From: Bifidobacterium xylocopae
GTDB taxonomy: Bacteria > Actinomycetota > Actinomycetes > Actinomycetales > Bifidobacteriaceae
Direction of reading: 5' to 3'
Assembly: GCF_003315615.1 (NCBI RefSeq)
Contig: NZ_PDCH01000007.1
Location: 33,527-97,526, forward strand
DNA length: 64,000 nt
A model generated the notes under the pieces. The model was not told the DNA's origin. It worked only from the letters and a program-made list of their open reading frames with translations, and did no database searches. This document shows, in pieces, positions 17,719 to 30,263 of this stretch (its first letter is position 1; the number at the start of each line of letters is the position of its first letter). Made by a program: the position numbers and the translations under genes.

Positions 17719-18828
17719 ATGGTACAAAACGCAAACACCAAGCGGACATCCGATTCCGGTGTCTCGATCTGGCTGGACGACCTGAGCCGCACCCGCATCG
17801 AATCGGGCAACCTGCAGCAGCTGATCGCCGAGAAGAATGTGGTCGGTGTGACCACCAATCCCTCGATCTTCCAGAAGGCGCTTCATCAGGTGGGTCCCTA
17901 CGACGCACAGCTCAAGGAGCTCGGCCGCGTCGATGTCGAGCAGGCGGTGCAGGAACTGACCACCACTGACGTACGCAACGCCACCGATATCTTCCACGAT
18001 GTCGCCGAGCGTTCGGACTACGTAGATGGCCGTGTCTCAATCGAGGTGGACCCCCGACTGGCGCACAATACCGAAGAGACCGAGAAGCAGGCGGAGATCC
18101 TGTGGAAGAAGGTCAACCGCCCCAACGCGATGATCAAGATCCCGGCCACCTTGGAGGGACTGCCTGCCATCACCGCAACCCTGGCCAAGGGCATTTCGGT
18201 CAATGTGACCCTGATTTTCTCCCTGGAGCGCTATGAGCAGGTCATGGACGCCTTCATCGAGGGCATGGTCCAGGCCGATCAGAACGGCCACGACCTGAAC
18301 CACATGGGTTCGGTCGCCTCCTTCTTCGTGTCCCGTGTGGACACCGCAGTGGACAAGCTCCTTGAAGCCAACGGATCCGACGAAGCCAAGGCCCTGGAAG
18401 GGAAGGCCGCAGTGGCCAACGCCCGCCTTGCCTATGAGCTCTTCGAGAAGAAGTTCGCCGGTGACGCCCGCTGGGCAGCCCTGGAAGCCAAGGGTGCCAA
18501 GAAGCAGCGTCCGCTCTGGGCATCGACCGGCACCAAGAACGCCGCATACTCCGACTGCAAGTATGTCGATGAGCTTGTCGCTGCGCATGTGGTCAACACC
18601 ATGCCGGAGAAGACACTGAATGCACTGGCCGACCATGGCGCCGGCGCACCCTCGATCGAAGGAACGTATGAGGAGAGCCATCGGATCATGGACCGGCTGG
18701 CGGACCTGGGCATCTCGATCAAGGAAGTCACCGACAAGCTCGAAGCTGACGGTGTGGCCGCCTTCATCGATTCCTGGTCCTCGGTCCTGGCCGATGTTCA
18801 GGCCGGCATCGACCGCGTCAACGGCTGA
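17719..18828 (+). CDS. tal: transaldolase
   Basis: A 369-residue transaldolase of the longer actinobacterial/cyanobacterial class. It moves dihydroxyacetone units between sedoheptulose-7-phosphate and glyceraldehyde-3-phosphate. The Schiff-base lysine is K140 in MIKIPATLEGL. VTTNPSIFQKA near residue 45 and SVNVTLIFSLERY are also typical. The start has AAGGAG at good spacing. It pairs with tkt upstream, and a very strong hairpin follows 52 bases after its stop. Confidence 0.97.
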   Translation: MVQNANTKRTSDSGVSIWLDDLSRTRIESGNLQQLIAEKNVVGVTTNPSIFQKALHQVGPYDAQLKELGRVDVEQAVQELTTTDVRNATDIFHDVAERSDYVDGRVSIEVDPRLAHNTEETEKQAEILWKKVNRPNAMIKIPATLEGLPAITATLAKGISVNVTLIFSLERYEQVMDAFIEGMVQADQNGHDLNHMGSVASFFVSRVDTAVDKLLEANGSDEAKALEGKAAVANARLAYELFEKKFAGDARWAALEAKGAKKQRPLWASTGTKNAAYSDCKYVDELVAAHVVNTMPEKTLNALADHGAGAPSIEGTYEESHRIMDRLADLGISIKEVTDKLEADGVAAFIDSWSSVLADVQAGIDRVNG

Positions 18829-18880
18829 GGGTTGACCTCCTGATTCCGGTTTGCCAGTGTACGGCCGGCAACCGATTGAT

Positions 18881-18923
18881 ACGGACGGCCCCGATGGAAT
18901 GTTCTTCCATCGGGGCCGTCCGT
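18881..18923 (+). terminator. 19-bp perfect hairpin, probable tal terminator
   Basis: Arms 18881-18899 and 18905-18923 are exact reverse complements around a 5-base loop TGTTC. The stem is GC-rich and starts 52 bases after the tal stop. There is no T-run, as with other long hairpins in this window. Confidence 0.7.
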
Positions 18924-18984
18924 CATGACGAGGAGATGCGATGACACGGCCCTGCCATGTCCCCGGACCTGCCCGAATATGACA

Positions 18985-19015
18985 ATCCCCGGCGTGGTAT
19001 ATGAACGCCGGGGAT
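18985..19015 (-). terminator. hairpin downstream of secG
   Basis: Eleven-base perfect arms (ATCCCCGGCGT / ACGCCGGGGAT) around a 9-base loop lie 14 bases after the secG stop. On the minus strand they are followed by TTGTCATATT, a moderately T-rich tail, so this fits an intrinsic terminator for secG. Confidence 0.7.
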
Positions 19016-19029
19016 CGGGAAAGGGAATC

Positions 19030-19278
19030 TCAGCCGATGTGGTACTTGGCCATCAGGCTCAGTGCGATGATGATGGCCACCCAGATCAGAGCCACGATGA
19101 TGGTGAGCCTGTTCAGATTCTTCTCGGCCACCCCTGAGGTGCCCGCGTTCGAGCTGATGCCGCCGCCGAACATGTCGGACAGGCCACCGCCCTTGCCCCT
19201 GTGCATCAGAATGAGCAGGGTCAGCAGGATGCTGGCGATGACGACAATTACCTCTAGGGCGATCTTGACAATGGTCAC
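19030..19278 (-). CDS. secG: preprotein translocase subunit SecG
   Basis: An 82-residue membrane protein with two hydrophobic helices (about residues 5-25 and 57-77) separated by the typical HRGKGGGLSDMFGGG loop. SecG joins SecY and SecE in the protein-export channel. The start is GTG at 19278, with GGAGG seven bases upstream. It lies behind tpiA in the conserved pgk-tpiA-secG order, a layout widely seen in Gram-positive bacteria. Confidence 0.95.
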   Translation of the reverse strand: MTIVKIALEVIVVIASILLTLLILMHRGKGGGLSDMFGGGISSNAGTSGVAEKNLNRLTIIVALIWVAIIIALSLMAKYHIG

Positions 19279-19357
19279 AGGGCTACCTCCACGTGTGTAT
19301 TGCTACAAGTCTAGCGTAAGGCCCGGAGAAGACCATGCTTGCAGCCTCGAACCTCGC

Positions 19358-20152
19358 TCAGCCCCTGGTTGTGGCCTTGAGCGTGAGTCTTGCGATGCGC
19401 GCTAGCTCTTCGACATCCAGGGCTGCACCACCGATCAGAAAACCGTCCACATCAGGTTGCCCTATCAGTTCCTGGGCATTCTTCGAACTCACCGAACCAC
19501 CGTAGAGGATTCGCAGGTCCTCCGCGGTGCGGTCGCTGAAGGCCGATCTGATATGGGCCCTGATCGCAGAAGCCGCGTCCTGGGCCACGTCCGGCGTAGC
19601 CACCATACCGGTGCCGACGGCCCAGACCGGTTCATAGGCTACAATCAGCTTGGCCGCTTCCTCCTCGGAAAGATCCCGGGTGACATCCTTCACTTGCCCT
19701 ACAGCGAATTCCAATTCTATGCCCTGCCGTCGCTCCTCGTAGCTCTCCCCCACGCAGAGTATGGGTTGCATGCCCGCGGCCAGGACAGCGCGCACCTGGT
19801 CGACTATATTGGCATCGTCCTCCGGGTGGTACTTACGCCGCTCCGAATGCCCCACAATCACGTAGGTACAACCCAGTTGCGCCAGCATGTCAGCGGACAC
19901 ATCGCCGGTGAAAGCACCTTGGGAGGTGACCGAGACAGTCTGCGCCCCATAGCGAATCTTCAGGTTGTCGGCCTCCACCAGCACCTGGATGGATCGCAGG
20001 GAGGTGAAGGTGGGCATGAGAGCCAGCTCGCACCTACTGTAGTCGAACTTGGCATCCCGGAGCAGCCAGGCCAGCTTCTGCACGAAATACGTGGCCTCCA
20101 GATGGTCGAAATTCATCTTCCAATTGCCGGCTACCAGCGGCATCCGTGTCAT
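19358..20152 (-). CDS. tpiA: triosephosphate isomerase
   Basis: A 264-residue TIM-barrel enzyme interconverting glyceraldehyde-3-phosphate and dihydroxyacetone phosphate. The active-site lysine is in AGNWKMN at about residue 12, the histidine in YVIVGHSERR and the glutamate in VAYEPVWAVGTG; the phosphate loop YGGSVSS is near the end. The ATG at 20152 has AAGGATGCC in front; the longer open frame upstream runs through the pgk terminator hairpin and is rejected. secG follows. Confidence 0.97.
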   Translation of the reverse strand: MTRMPLVAGNWKMNFDHLEATYFVQKLAWLLRDAKFDYSRCELALMPTFTSLRSIQVLVEADNLKIRYGAQTVSVTSQGAFTGDVSADMLAQLGCTYVIVGHSERRKYHPEDDANIVDQVRAVLAAGMQPILCVGESYEERRQGIELEFAVGQVKDVTRDLSEEEAAKLIVAYEPVWAVGTGMVATPDVAQDAASAIRAHIRSAFSDRTAEDLRILYGGSVSSKNAQELIGQPDVDGFLIGGAALDVEELARIARLTLKATTRG

Positions 20153-20190
20153 GGCATCCTTCTCTCGTATTTCATCGAACCGGGAAGCGA

Positions 20191-20226
20191 CGAGTGCCGG
20201 ACGGCGTTTCAACCGTCCGGCACTCG
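20191..20226 (-). terminator. 14-bp perfect hairpin between pgk and tpiA
   Basis: Arms CGAGTGCCGGACGG and CCGTCCGGCACTCG enclose the 8-base loop CGTTTCAA. It starts 24 bases after the pgk stop and 38 bases before the tpiA start. It could end part of the pgk transcript or set the pgk:tpiA ratio by mRNA processing. No T-run follows. Confidence 0.6.
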
Positions 20227-20250
20227 CCATGGCAGGAAATCAACTACAGA

Positions 20251-21456
20251 CTACTCCAGGACCTTCAGACCCGGAAGCTCCTTGCCCTCCAGGAACTCCA
20301 GGGAGGCCCCGCCGCCCGTGGAGATGTGGGAGAAGCCGTCCTCCGGGAAGCCAAGGTTGCGCACTGCCGAAGCGGAGTCTCCGCCACCGACGATCGTGAA
20401 AGCCCCGGAACGGGTCGCATCGATCAGGCCCTGGGCCACAGCCTTGGTGCCTTCCGCGAACTGGGCGACCTCGAAGACGCCCATAGGGCCGTTCCATACT
20501 ACCGTCTTCGAATCGACGATCTTGTCGTGGAAGAGCTTGCAGGAATCCGGGCCGATGTCAAGACCCATCATGTCCGACGGAATGGCGTCTGCCGGGACCA
20601 CCTTGGGATCAACCGGGGTGTCACCCGCGGGGAAGCCCTTGTTGACGACGACATCGGTCGGGAAGACCAGTTCGACATTGTTCCGCCTGGCGGTCTCGAT
20701 GTACCCCTTGACCTTGCCGACCTGGTCCTCCTCCAGCAAGGAGGAACCCACCTCGTAGCCCTGGGCCTTCAGGAAGGTGAAGACCATACCACCGCCGATG
20801 ACCAGACGATCGGCCTTGTCGAGCAGGTTCTCGATGACGCCGAGCTTGTCGGAGACTTTGGAACCGCCCAGGACCACCGTGTAGGGCCGCTCAGGGTTCT
20901 CCGTGCCCTTGGACAGGGCATCGACTTCCTTCTGCACCAGGAGCCCGGCGGCGGAGGGCAGGTCGGCCGCCACGTCATAGTCGGAGCCCTGGGCACGGTG
21001 GACCACACCGAAGCCGTCTGAGACGAACACCTCGCCCAGGGCGGCGATCTTCTTCGCATAGGCCGCGCGCTCGGCCCCGTCCTTGCTGGTCTCCTCAGGA
21101 TTGAAACGGACATTCTCCAGCAGGATCACGTCGCCGTCCGACATGGCCTTCACCTTGGCCTGCGCATCCTCGCCATAGGTGTCCTTCGCCAGAGGCACAT
21201 CCATACCCAGGAGCTCACCCAGGCGCTTGGCGACCGGTGCCAGGCTCAGCTCCGGTACGACCTTGCCCTTGGGACGTCCCAGGTGGGCCATGACGATGAC
21301 CTTGGCCCCCTGCTCCTTAAGATCCTTGATAGTTGGCAGCGCGGCACGGATACGGCCGTCGTCGGTGATGGTCGTACCATCCAGCGGCACATTGAAATCA
21401 GCGCGGACCAATACGCGCTTGCCTTTGAGATTGCCGAGATCATGAAGCGTCTTCAT
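20251..21456 (-). CDS. pgk: phosphoglycerate kinase
   Basis: A 401-residue two-domain kinase that makes ATP from 1,3-bisphosphoglycerate. Visible motifs are [10 protein letters not shown] at about residue 18, HLGRPKGK near residue 58, the hinge region, [14 protein letters not shown] and [15 protein letters not shown] at the C-terminus. The start at 21456 has AAAGGAAATCC upstream. It stands behind whiA and ahead of tpiA and secG; gap is not adjacent. Confidence 0.97.
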   Translation of the reverse strand: MKTLHDLGNLKGKRVLVRADFNVPLDGTTITDDGRIRAALPTIKDLKEQGAKVIVMAHLGRPKGKVVPELSLAPVAKRLGELLGMDVPLAKDTYGEDAQAKVKAMSDGDVILLENVRFNPEETSKDGAERAAYAKKIAALGEVFVSDGFGVVHRAQGSDYDVAADLPSAAGLLVQKEVDALSKGTENPERPYTVVLGGSKVSDKLGVIENLLDKADRLVIGGGMVFTFLKAQGYEVGSSLLEEDQVGKVKGYIETARRNNVELVFPTDVVVNKGFPAGDTPVDPKVVPADAIPSDMMGLDIGPDSCKLFHDKIVDSKTVVWNGPMGVFEVAQFAEGTKAVAQGLIDATRSGAFTIVGGGDSASAVRNLGFPEDGFSHISTGGGASLEFLEGKELPGLKVLE

Positions 21457-21590
21457 GGATTTCCTTTCCAGACCGCAGGCGCGCTAACGATGCATCGGCG
21501 CGGAAACGGCCAAACTTACCATTATGCGAATCCACCAACCCATGATAGTTGCCCGAAAGGATAAAGGTGGAAGTGATGTTCGGTTCCCGC

Positions 21591-22538
21591 TCAGGATTCG
21601 TCGCCGCGCTGCTTGCGCACCTTCTGGGCCAGCTGGAGCAGACGGCGGATGCGGCCGGCGATCGCGTCCTTTGTGACCGGCGGGTCGGCCAGTCGACCCA
21701 GCTCCTCCAGACTGGCGTCCCGGTGGTCCAGACGGAGCTGGCCAGCGGCACGCAGGTTCTCCGGAATGTCGTCGCCCAGGATCCTGAACGCCTCGGTCAC
21801 CTTGGCCGAGGCCTCTACTGCCGCCTTTGCCGACCGGCGCATATTGGCGTCGTCGAAGTTCGCCAGACGGTTCGCCTTGCCCCGTGATTCGCCATCCGAA
21901 CGCTTGCCGGTCCACTCGCGTGCCGCCTTCGGTGCGCCGATCAGGTTGAGCATGCGTTCGATGGCATCCGGATCGCGCAGGGTCACACGTTCGGAGGAAC
22001 GCACTTGCCGGGCCTTGGCCTTGATACCCAGCCGGCGGGCCGCCTGAACCAAGGCCAGGGCGGCTTCGGATCCAGGGCAGACAATCTCGAGGTAGGATGC
22101 CTTGCCAGGGTCGGACAATTCGCCGTGAGCCAGGAAGGCACCCCTCCAAGCGGCTTTTATCTGTGAGATGTTTCCCGATACGATGTCCTCGGGCAGGCCC
22201 CTGACAGGGCGTTTGCGACGGTCGAGAAGCCCTGTCTGGAGAGCAAGGGCGCCCCCTGCGCGTAGGACACGGACCGAGTAGCGGCGGGCTTGACCGGTCG
22301 GGGTCTGCCGGGCCACCTCGATGAGGTCTGAATCGTGGCCATAGATGTCACGGATGGTGTTCTGCAGCCATTGGGCGGCGGGTAGTGAGTCGAACTGGGC
22401 TTCGACGACGATGTGGCGCTGGATGATATGCAAGCCGCCGCCGAAACGGATCATCGCCGCGGACTGGGCTTTCTTGGCTTGCGGCAACTCCCCGTCGATG
22501 CCGGCGAGTTCGCTTTTGACGTCATCCAGTAGGGCCAA
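21591..22538 (-). CDS. whiA: sporulation/division regulator WhiA
   Basis: A 315-residue protein with the WhiA layout: a LAGLIDADG-like N-terminal half and a C-terminal helix-turn-helix (about residues 225-310). It is a DNA-binding protein tied to cell division and chromosome segregation in Gram-positive bacteria, not an endonuclease. The start is TTG at 22538, where [10 protein letters not shown] begins, with GGAGG seven bases upstream; the frame stays open to 22604 but those codons cover the SD. It follows rapZ, the conserved uvrC-rapZ-whiA neighbourhood, here with aroE inserted. Confidence 0.94.
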   Translation of the reverse strand: MALLDDVKSELAGIDGELPQAKKAQSAAMIRFGGGLHIIQRHIVVEAQFDSLPAAQWLQNTIRDIYGHDSDLIEVARQTPTGQARRYSVRVLRAGGALALQTGLLDRRKRPVRGLPEDIVSGNISQIKAAWRGAFLAHGELSDPGKASYLEIVCPGSEAALALVQAARRLGIKAKARQVRSSERVTLRDPDAIERMLNLIGAPKAAREWTGKRSDGESRGKANRLANFDDANMRRSAKAAVEASAKVTEAFRILGDDIPENLRAAGQLRLDHRDASLEELGRLADPPVTKDAIAGRIRRLLQLAQKVRKQRGDES

Positions 22539-22714
22539 GACCCGTCCTCCTACGATTCTCATGCGATTTACCAGGGCCCGCCCCATGCATGGGGATGCGA
22601 CCACCGGACTACTGTGTTACCGAATCTCTTGGACAAATGACAGCATTCACGAATGCCTGAACCAGTCCAAGGCAAGATAAGGTTACCCGTCACTCGGGAC
22701 TGGCGTCGTATCAC

Positions 22715-23647
22715 CTATACCTTGCTCTTTCGGGGCAGCTCTCGGGCCGAAACGGTTACATCCAGCCCCTGTTCGCGCAGGCGGCCCGCCAATTCCTCGC
22801 TCATGGCCACTGACCGGTGCTGTCCGCCGGTGCAGCCGATGGCGATATTCACATAATGCTTGTCCTCCTGGGCGTAGCCCCGGATCGCAATCGAAATGGC
22901 TGCACTGTACGCATCCAAAAATTCCCGGGCCCCTTGACTTCCCATGACATAGTCACGCACCGGCTTGTCCCTGCCAGTCATCTCGCGCAGATTGGATACC
23001 CAATATGGATTGGGGAGGAAACGGACGTCGGCGACAAAATCCGCATCGATCGGAACGCCGTATTTGAATCCGAAACTGAAGATATGCACGGCAACCGTGG
23101 AAGGCCCTTTACCCAGTAGCGAGTCATAGAGACGGGTCGAAAGCTGGTGGATGGTCAGCGAGGAGGTGTCGATGACGACATCCGCCCGTTCCTTGAGCCC
23201 TTCCATGAGCCGTCGCTCCTTCCTGACCCCGTCGATCAGGCGGCCGGAGCCTTGGAGGGGGTGGGGGCGGCGGACCGATTCGAAACGGGCGATCAGCACC
23301 TGGTCGCTGGCATCCAGGAAGAGGATGCGGCATTTTACACCCAAGTCGTCCAAATGCCCAAGGACCGTGTTCAGATCATCGAAGTAGGCGCGGGATCGCA
23401 CGTCAATCACGGCAGCCAGCCGGTGGATTTTGCTGCCGGCTGTGGTCATCAGATCGACCATGGGGACCAGCAGCTTGGGAGGCAGGTTATCGACCACATA
23501 CCAGCCCATATCCTCCAGGCTGTCGGCGGCCTGGGATCGCCCCGCCCCGGACATGCCGGTGATCAGCATGACCTCGAAGCCTTCCAGGGGGGAAGGCATG
23601 GATGATTTCCGGGTAGCATCAGGTCGTGTCCGTGTATCCTCGTTCAT
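22715..23647 (-). CDS. rapZ: RapZ/YvcJ family nucleotide-binding protein
   Basis: A 310-residue ATP/GTP-binding protein. The Walker A motif GMSGAGRS is near residue 30, the DVRSRAYF segment follows, and the C-terminal half contains FKYGVP and IGCTGGQHRSV, typical of the family. In E. coli RapZ steers RNase E to the GlmZ RNA; in Gram-positive bacteria the substrate is unknown. The start overlaps the aroE stop by four bases (ATGA), so the two are translationally coupled. Confidence 0.94.
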   Translation of the reverse strand: MNEDTRTRPDATRKSSMPSPLEGFEVMLITGMSGAGRSQAADSLEDMGWYVVDNLPPKLLVPMVDLMTTAGSKIHRLAAVIDVRSRAYFDDLNTVLGHLDDLGVKCRILFLDASDQVLIARFESVRRPHPLQGSGRLIDGVRKERRLMEGLKERADVVIDTSSLTIHQLSTRLYDSLLGKGPSTVAVHIFSFGFKYGVPIDADFVADVRFLPNPYWVSNLREMTGRDKPVRDYVMGSQGAREFLDAYSAAISIAIRGYAQEDKHYVNIAIGCTGGQHRSVAMSEELAGRLREQGLDVTVSARELPRKSKV

Positions 23648-24696
23648 CCGATGACCCCCCTCATGGCTTCGTTCATATCCCTGATCGGAATGCGGTCCAC
23701 CGGGGTACCCGTCATCAGGGCAACCTGGCGGACGGCCTGGTAGAGCAGCATCCGTTCACCGCCCAAGGCTACCCCTCCCCTTCGTGCCCGCCAAACCCGC
23801 ACCAGTCGACTGGGTCTTGGGTCGTAGGCCACATCCAGAAGCACACGCCTTGGGCCGGTTGACGTCTCCACAGGCTGTAGAGCGGCGATGGAATCAGCCA
23901 ACGAATCCGCTGCATAGGCCGGCAGGGTGGAGACCACCAGACCGGCATCTTCCATGATGTCTGCCCCATGCTCCATGTCGACCGCTTCCACCCGCTCGAA
24001 ATCCAGCGATCGTGCCAGATCGACCGCCTTGGCCGCTCTTGCCGTATCCCTTGCGACGATTGTGACGCCATGGATTCCCATACAGTGGTATGCGGCCAAT
24101 GCCGAACAGGCGGTGGCTCCGCTGCCGATAACGACCGCGGCGGTTCCGGCTCCCGGGAAACCGCTGAAATGCCGGGTCATGGTCGATCCGGCGGCGAATC
24201 CATCGATCAGGGGTCTAGGATCGAAAGCGGACGAATCCCCATGGGCGGACAGTCCCTCCGCCAGTGCGCAGACGATGCCCTCGACATCGGTGTTGTATAG
24301 AGCCAGGCGTGGTCGCTTCCGGCCACCACCGCAGGTGGAGGGCCCGGGACCGTGCCAGTCCAGGATCGCGGTGTTCGCGATACCCAGACGGACCGACCAT
24401 GGGTCGCAGGCGCAGCCCATCCCCATGACCTCCCGTTTCAAGGGCATGGTCAGACTTAGCCCCACCCATGAGGCGTCCAGTGAGGAAAGGAAAGCCGGCA
24501 AACCACCCGCCCCAACTTCGGCCCGCCGGTATGTCCAAGCGGCAAGGCCGAGGGCCCTGTATGCGGCCTGGTGCAGCAGCGGGGAAAGAGAATGGGTTAT
24601 CGGCGAACCGAGTACCGCGCAGTGCATGGACCCGTCAGCGGCAATCCCGCCGACCTCTTCGTGAGATGGAGCTTCGGTCGGATAGTCAGGCCTCAT
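23644..24696 (-). CDS. aroE: shikimate dehydrogenase
   Basis: A 350-residue NADP-dependent enzyme of aromatic amino acid synthesis, longer than the usual 270-290. The shikimate-binding motif PITHSLSPLLH lies near residue 35, the catalytic lysine in SLTMPLKREVM near residue 88, the aspartate in YNTDVEG, and the nucleotide loop VIGSGATACSALAA in the middle. Extra residues lie before the first motif and around CGGGRKRPRL. It overlaps uvrC by 11 bases and rapZ by four bases. Placing aroE inside the uvrC-rapZ block is unusual outside this lineage. Confidence 0.9.
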   Translation of the reverse strand: MRPDYPTEAPSHEEVGGIAADGSMHCAVLGSPITHSLSPLLHQAAYRALGLAAWTYRRAEVGAGGLPAFLSSLDASWVGLSLTMPLKREVMGMGCACDPWSVRLGIANTAILDWHGPGPSTCGGGRKRPRLALYNTDVEGIVCALAEGLSAHGDSSAFDPRPLIDGFAAGSTMTRHFSGFPGAGTAAVVIGSGATACSALAAYHCMGIHGVTIVARDTARAAKAVDLARSLDFERVEAVDMEHGADIMEDAGLVVSTLPAYAADSLADSIAALQPVETSTGPRRVLLDVAYDPRPSRLVRVWRARRGGVALGGERMLLYQAVRQVALMTGTPVDRIPIRDMNEAMRGVIG

Positions 24697-27037
24697 CGTT
24701 CTTCCCTTCCCCGTCGTCTCCGGTGTGCAACGCCTGGTAGATGGACTCGGCCTTCTTGTGCCCTATGCCCTTGACGGTCTCCAGTTCCTCGACCGAAGCC
24801 TGGCGCATCCGCCGCACCGATCCGAAGGCACGCAGGAGACGCTTCTGATAGGCCTGTCCCACCCCCGGTATGTCGTCCAAGGCGGACCGGAGGGACCCCT
24901 TGCGCCGGGTCTGCCGGTGGTAGGTAATCGCGAAGCGGTGGGATTCGTCACGCACCCGCTGCAGGAGGTACATCCCCTGGGATTGCCGCTTGAGGATGAT
25001 CGGATAGTCATCGTCCGGTGTCCAGACCTCCTCAAGGCGCTTGGCCAGGCCGCACAGGGCCACATCACCGACCCCGGAGTCGACCAGGGCCCGGGCTGCG
25101 GCCTGGACCTGCGGCTTGCCGCCATCCACGACGATCAGATTGGGCTTGTAAGCGAAGTGCCGTGGCTGGGTATTCTGTTGGACGATCTCGGAACGGTCCA
25201 CCGTGTCCTTGCGGTCCACGGCGTCGCTGCTATCCGCGATCGCCTTGCCGGCCTGACGCTCATTCTCGATGCTTTCACCCGAGTCACCCGCGACATTGCC
25301 GTGCCGGAAACGCCGGGTCAGTGTCTCATAGATGGCCGAAGTGTCGTCCAGGGCGCCTCTGCCGTCCTCACCTCTGATGGCGAAACGCCGGTATTCGGAT
25401 TTCTTGGCCACCGCGTCCTCGAAGACCACCATCGAGGCGACCTGGAAGGCTCCTCCGACCGTGTTCGATATGTCATAGCATTCGATACGCAGTGGAGCCT
25501 GTTTGAGGCCAAGGGCCTTGGCCACGTCGTTCATAGCCGCGGTCCTGGCGCCCAGATCGGAGATCCGGCTCATCTTGGAACGTTGAAGGGATTGGCGCGC
25601 GTTGGCGCCGGCCCTGTCCATCAGCGCCTTCTTTTCCCCTCGGCTGGCCACGCGGATGGTCACCGCCCCCCCACGCAGGCCCGACAGCCAAGCCTCCAGT
25701 TCCTCGGTGCGGTCCGGCTGGACCGGTACCAGAACCTCCCGAGGCACAGGCGATATGGGCTCCAAAAGATCGGCCCGTCCGGTCTGCTCCTGGTGTTCGT
25801 GGCGGGCCTTCGTCGCCTTGGCCCGCTTGGCTGCGTCCAACGCTGTGACCCGCTGGGTAGACCCCAGTGCATCCCGGCGCTGGCTCACCTCGATCGAGGC
25901 GTCGTCACCGGCGGGCAGTTCCAGGGGCGGCAGTGACGGATCCTCCTCCCGCCGGTGTTCGGAGACCAGATCTGAGTAGACTTGGATGATCAAGTCGCCC
26001 ATCAGCTCCCCGTCACTGACATCCTCCACGCGCTCCACCGACCAGGACCGCTCACCACGTATGGAGCCTGCCCGTACGAAGAAGGCGTGGACCGAAGCCT
26101 CAAGCTCATCCGAGGCCATGCCGAATACGTCGGCATCGACATCGGAATTGAATACGACCGAATTCTGCTCGATGACGGTTTCCAGCATGGCGATCTGGTC
26201 ACGGATACGCGCGGCTTGTTCGAAGTCGAGATCGGCACTGGCCGCTTTCATGGCACGGTTCAGGCCCGCCTTGTATGACTTGCCCAGGCGGCCGGTCATG
26301 ACTCCGACCAGCTCGGCGACGAGCTTGCGATGCTCCTGGGGGGTGATCCTGTCCACACAGGGTGCCGAGCATTTGCCAATCGATGCCAGTAGGCATGGCC
26401 GCCCTGATAAGCGGGCCTTGTGGAAGACCCCTGGGGTGCATGTGCGGACCGGGTAGGTTTTGAGCAGGGCGTCGAGGGTGTGGCGCACATCCCAGACCTT
26501 GGCATAGGGGCCGAAGTATCGGGTGTCGCGCCGCTTGCGCACCCGGGTCATCCATACGCGCGGCACTTCCTCCCCCACCGAGACCGCCAGGTACGGGTAG
26601 GTCTTGTCATCGCGGAAGACCACGTTGAAACGTGGGTCGAACTCCTTGATCCAGGTGTACTCCAGTGTCAGGGACTCCAGCTCAGTGCCTACCACGGTCC
26701 ACTCCAGGCTGCGGGCCGTCAGCACCATGGTCTGGGTCCGGGGGTGCAGGTTCGACAGTGGCTGGAAGTAGTTGCTCAGACGGTTACGCAGGTTCTTGGC
26801 CTTGCCCACGTAGATGACGCGGCCTTCCCCATCCCGCCACTTGTATACGCCAGGCTGTGCAGGTATGTCACTGGCTTGGGGGCGGAAAAGGTCACGGCTG
26901 TCACCCAGGAGCGGGGCTCCGTTCCCGTTGACCGATTGCACCCGGGGGTCGGAGCCTGCCGTTGACGACTCGATCAGGGTCTGGGCCGTCTTGCGCCAGA
27001 CCCCTGACGAGTGCCGTTCGAAGCAGCTTCTGGACAT
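24686..27037 (-). CDS. uvrC: excinuclease ABC subunit C
   Basis: A 783-residue nuclease that makes both incisions in nucleotide excision repair. Domains in order: N-terminal GIY-YIG (PGVYKWRDGEGRVIYVGKAK), a zinc-like CLLASIGKCSAPC segment, UVR helix pair near residue 225, RNase-H-like endonuclease (ECYDISN, VVDGGKPQ), and a C-terminal double helix-hairpin-helix (DDIPGVGQAYQKRLL, VKGIGHKKAESIY). It is longer than most; a Ser/Asp/Glu-rich insert lies near residues 585-630. The ATG is directly after the uvrA stop (TAAATG), so translation is coupled, although the N-terminal 45 residues are poorly conserved and a later start is possible. Confidence 0.95.
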   Translation of the reverse strand: MSRSCFERHSSGVWRKTAQTLIESSTAGSDPRVQSVNGNGAPLLGDSRDLFRPQASDIPAQPGVYKWRDGEGRVIYVGKAKNLRNRLSNYFQPLSNLHPRTQTMVLTARSLEWTVVGTELESLTLEYTWIKEFDPRFNVVFRDDKTYPYLAVSVGEEVPRVWMTRVRKRRDTRYFGPYAKVWDVRHTLDALLKTYPVRTCTPGVFHKARLSGRPCLLASIGKCSAPCVDRITPQEHRKLVAELVGVMTGRLGKSYKAGLNRAMKAASADLDFEQAARIRDQIAMLETVIEQNSVVFNSDVDADVFGMASDELEASVHAFFVRAGSIRGERSWSVERVEDVSDGELMGDLIIQVYSDLVSEHRREEDPSLPPLELPAGDDASIEVSQRRDALGSTQRVTALDAAKRAKATKARHEHQEQTGRADLLEPISPVPREVLVPVQPDRTEELEAWLSGLRGGAVTIRVASRGEKKALMDRAGANARQSLQRSKMSRISDLGARTAAMNDVAKALGLKQAPLRIECYDISNTVGGAFQVASMVVFEDAVAKKSEYRRFAIRGEDGRGALDDTSAIYETLTRRFRHGNVAGDSGESIENERQAGKAIADSSDAVDRKDTVDRSEIVQQNTQPRHFAYKPNLIVVDGGKPQVQAAARALVDSGVGDVALCGLAKRLEEVWTPDDDYPIILKRQSQGMYLLQRVRDESHRFAITYHRQTRRKGSLRSALDDIPGVGQAYQKRLLRAFGSVRRMRQASVEELETVKGIGHKKAESIYQALHTGDDGEGKNDEA

Positions 27038-30061
<3,024 letters not shown>

Positions 30062-30095
30062 GCGCTCCCTCGATGCCAGATTGTCCGGAGCCACC

Positions 30096-30101
30096 ATACT
30101 A
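30096..30101 (-). promoter_or_regulatory. uvrA: candidate -10 of the uvrA-uvrC operon
   Basis: TAGTAT on the minus strand lies 34 bases before the uvrA start and just downstream of the LexA box. The -35 region would overlap the box, the arrangement expected for repression. Confidence 0.5.
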
Positions 30102-30120
30102 TCGCAGAGGCACCACAATT

Positions 30121-30136
30121 TCGAACATGTGTTCGA
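30121..30136. promoter_or_regulatory. LexA/SOS box upstream of uvrA
   Basis: TCGAACATGTGTTCGA is a perfect 16-base palindrome and matches the Gram-positive/actinobacterial LexA consensus CGAAC-N4-GTTCG. It lies 60 bases upstream of the uvrA start and beside its -10, so uvrA and the coupled uvrC are predicted to be DNA-damage inducible. The divergent TspO-like gene starts 128 bases away on the other side and may also be affected. Confidence 0.9.
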
Positions 30137-30263
30137 CTTGGGCGAACCGGGGATTCACCCTGAGTCGATCGCCCCCGCCAGACCCACATGGAGCCGGTCC
30201 GCCCTAGAATGGTACGGGTAGCGGCGCCGGGCCAGAACACATCCACCGGCAGAAGGAGCATCA

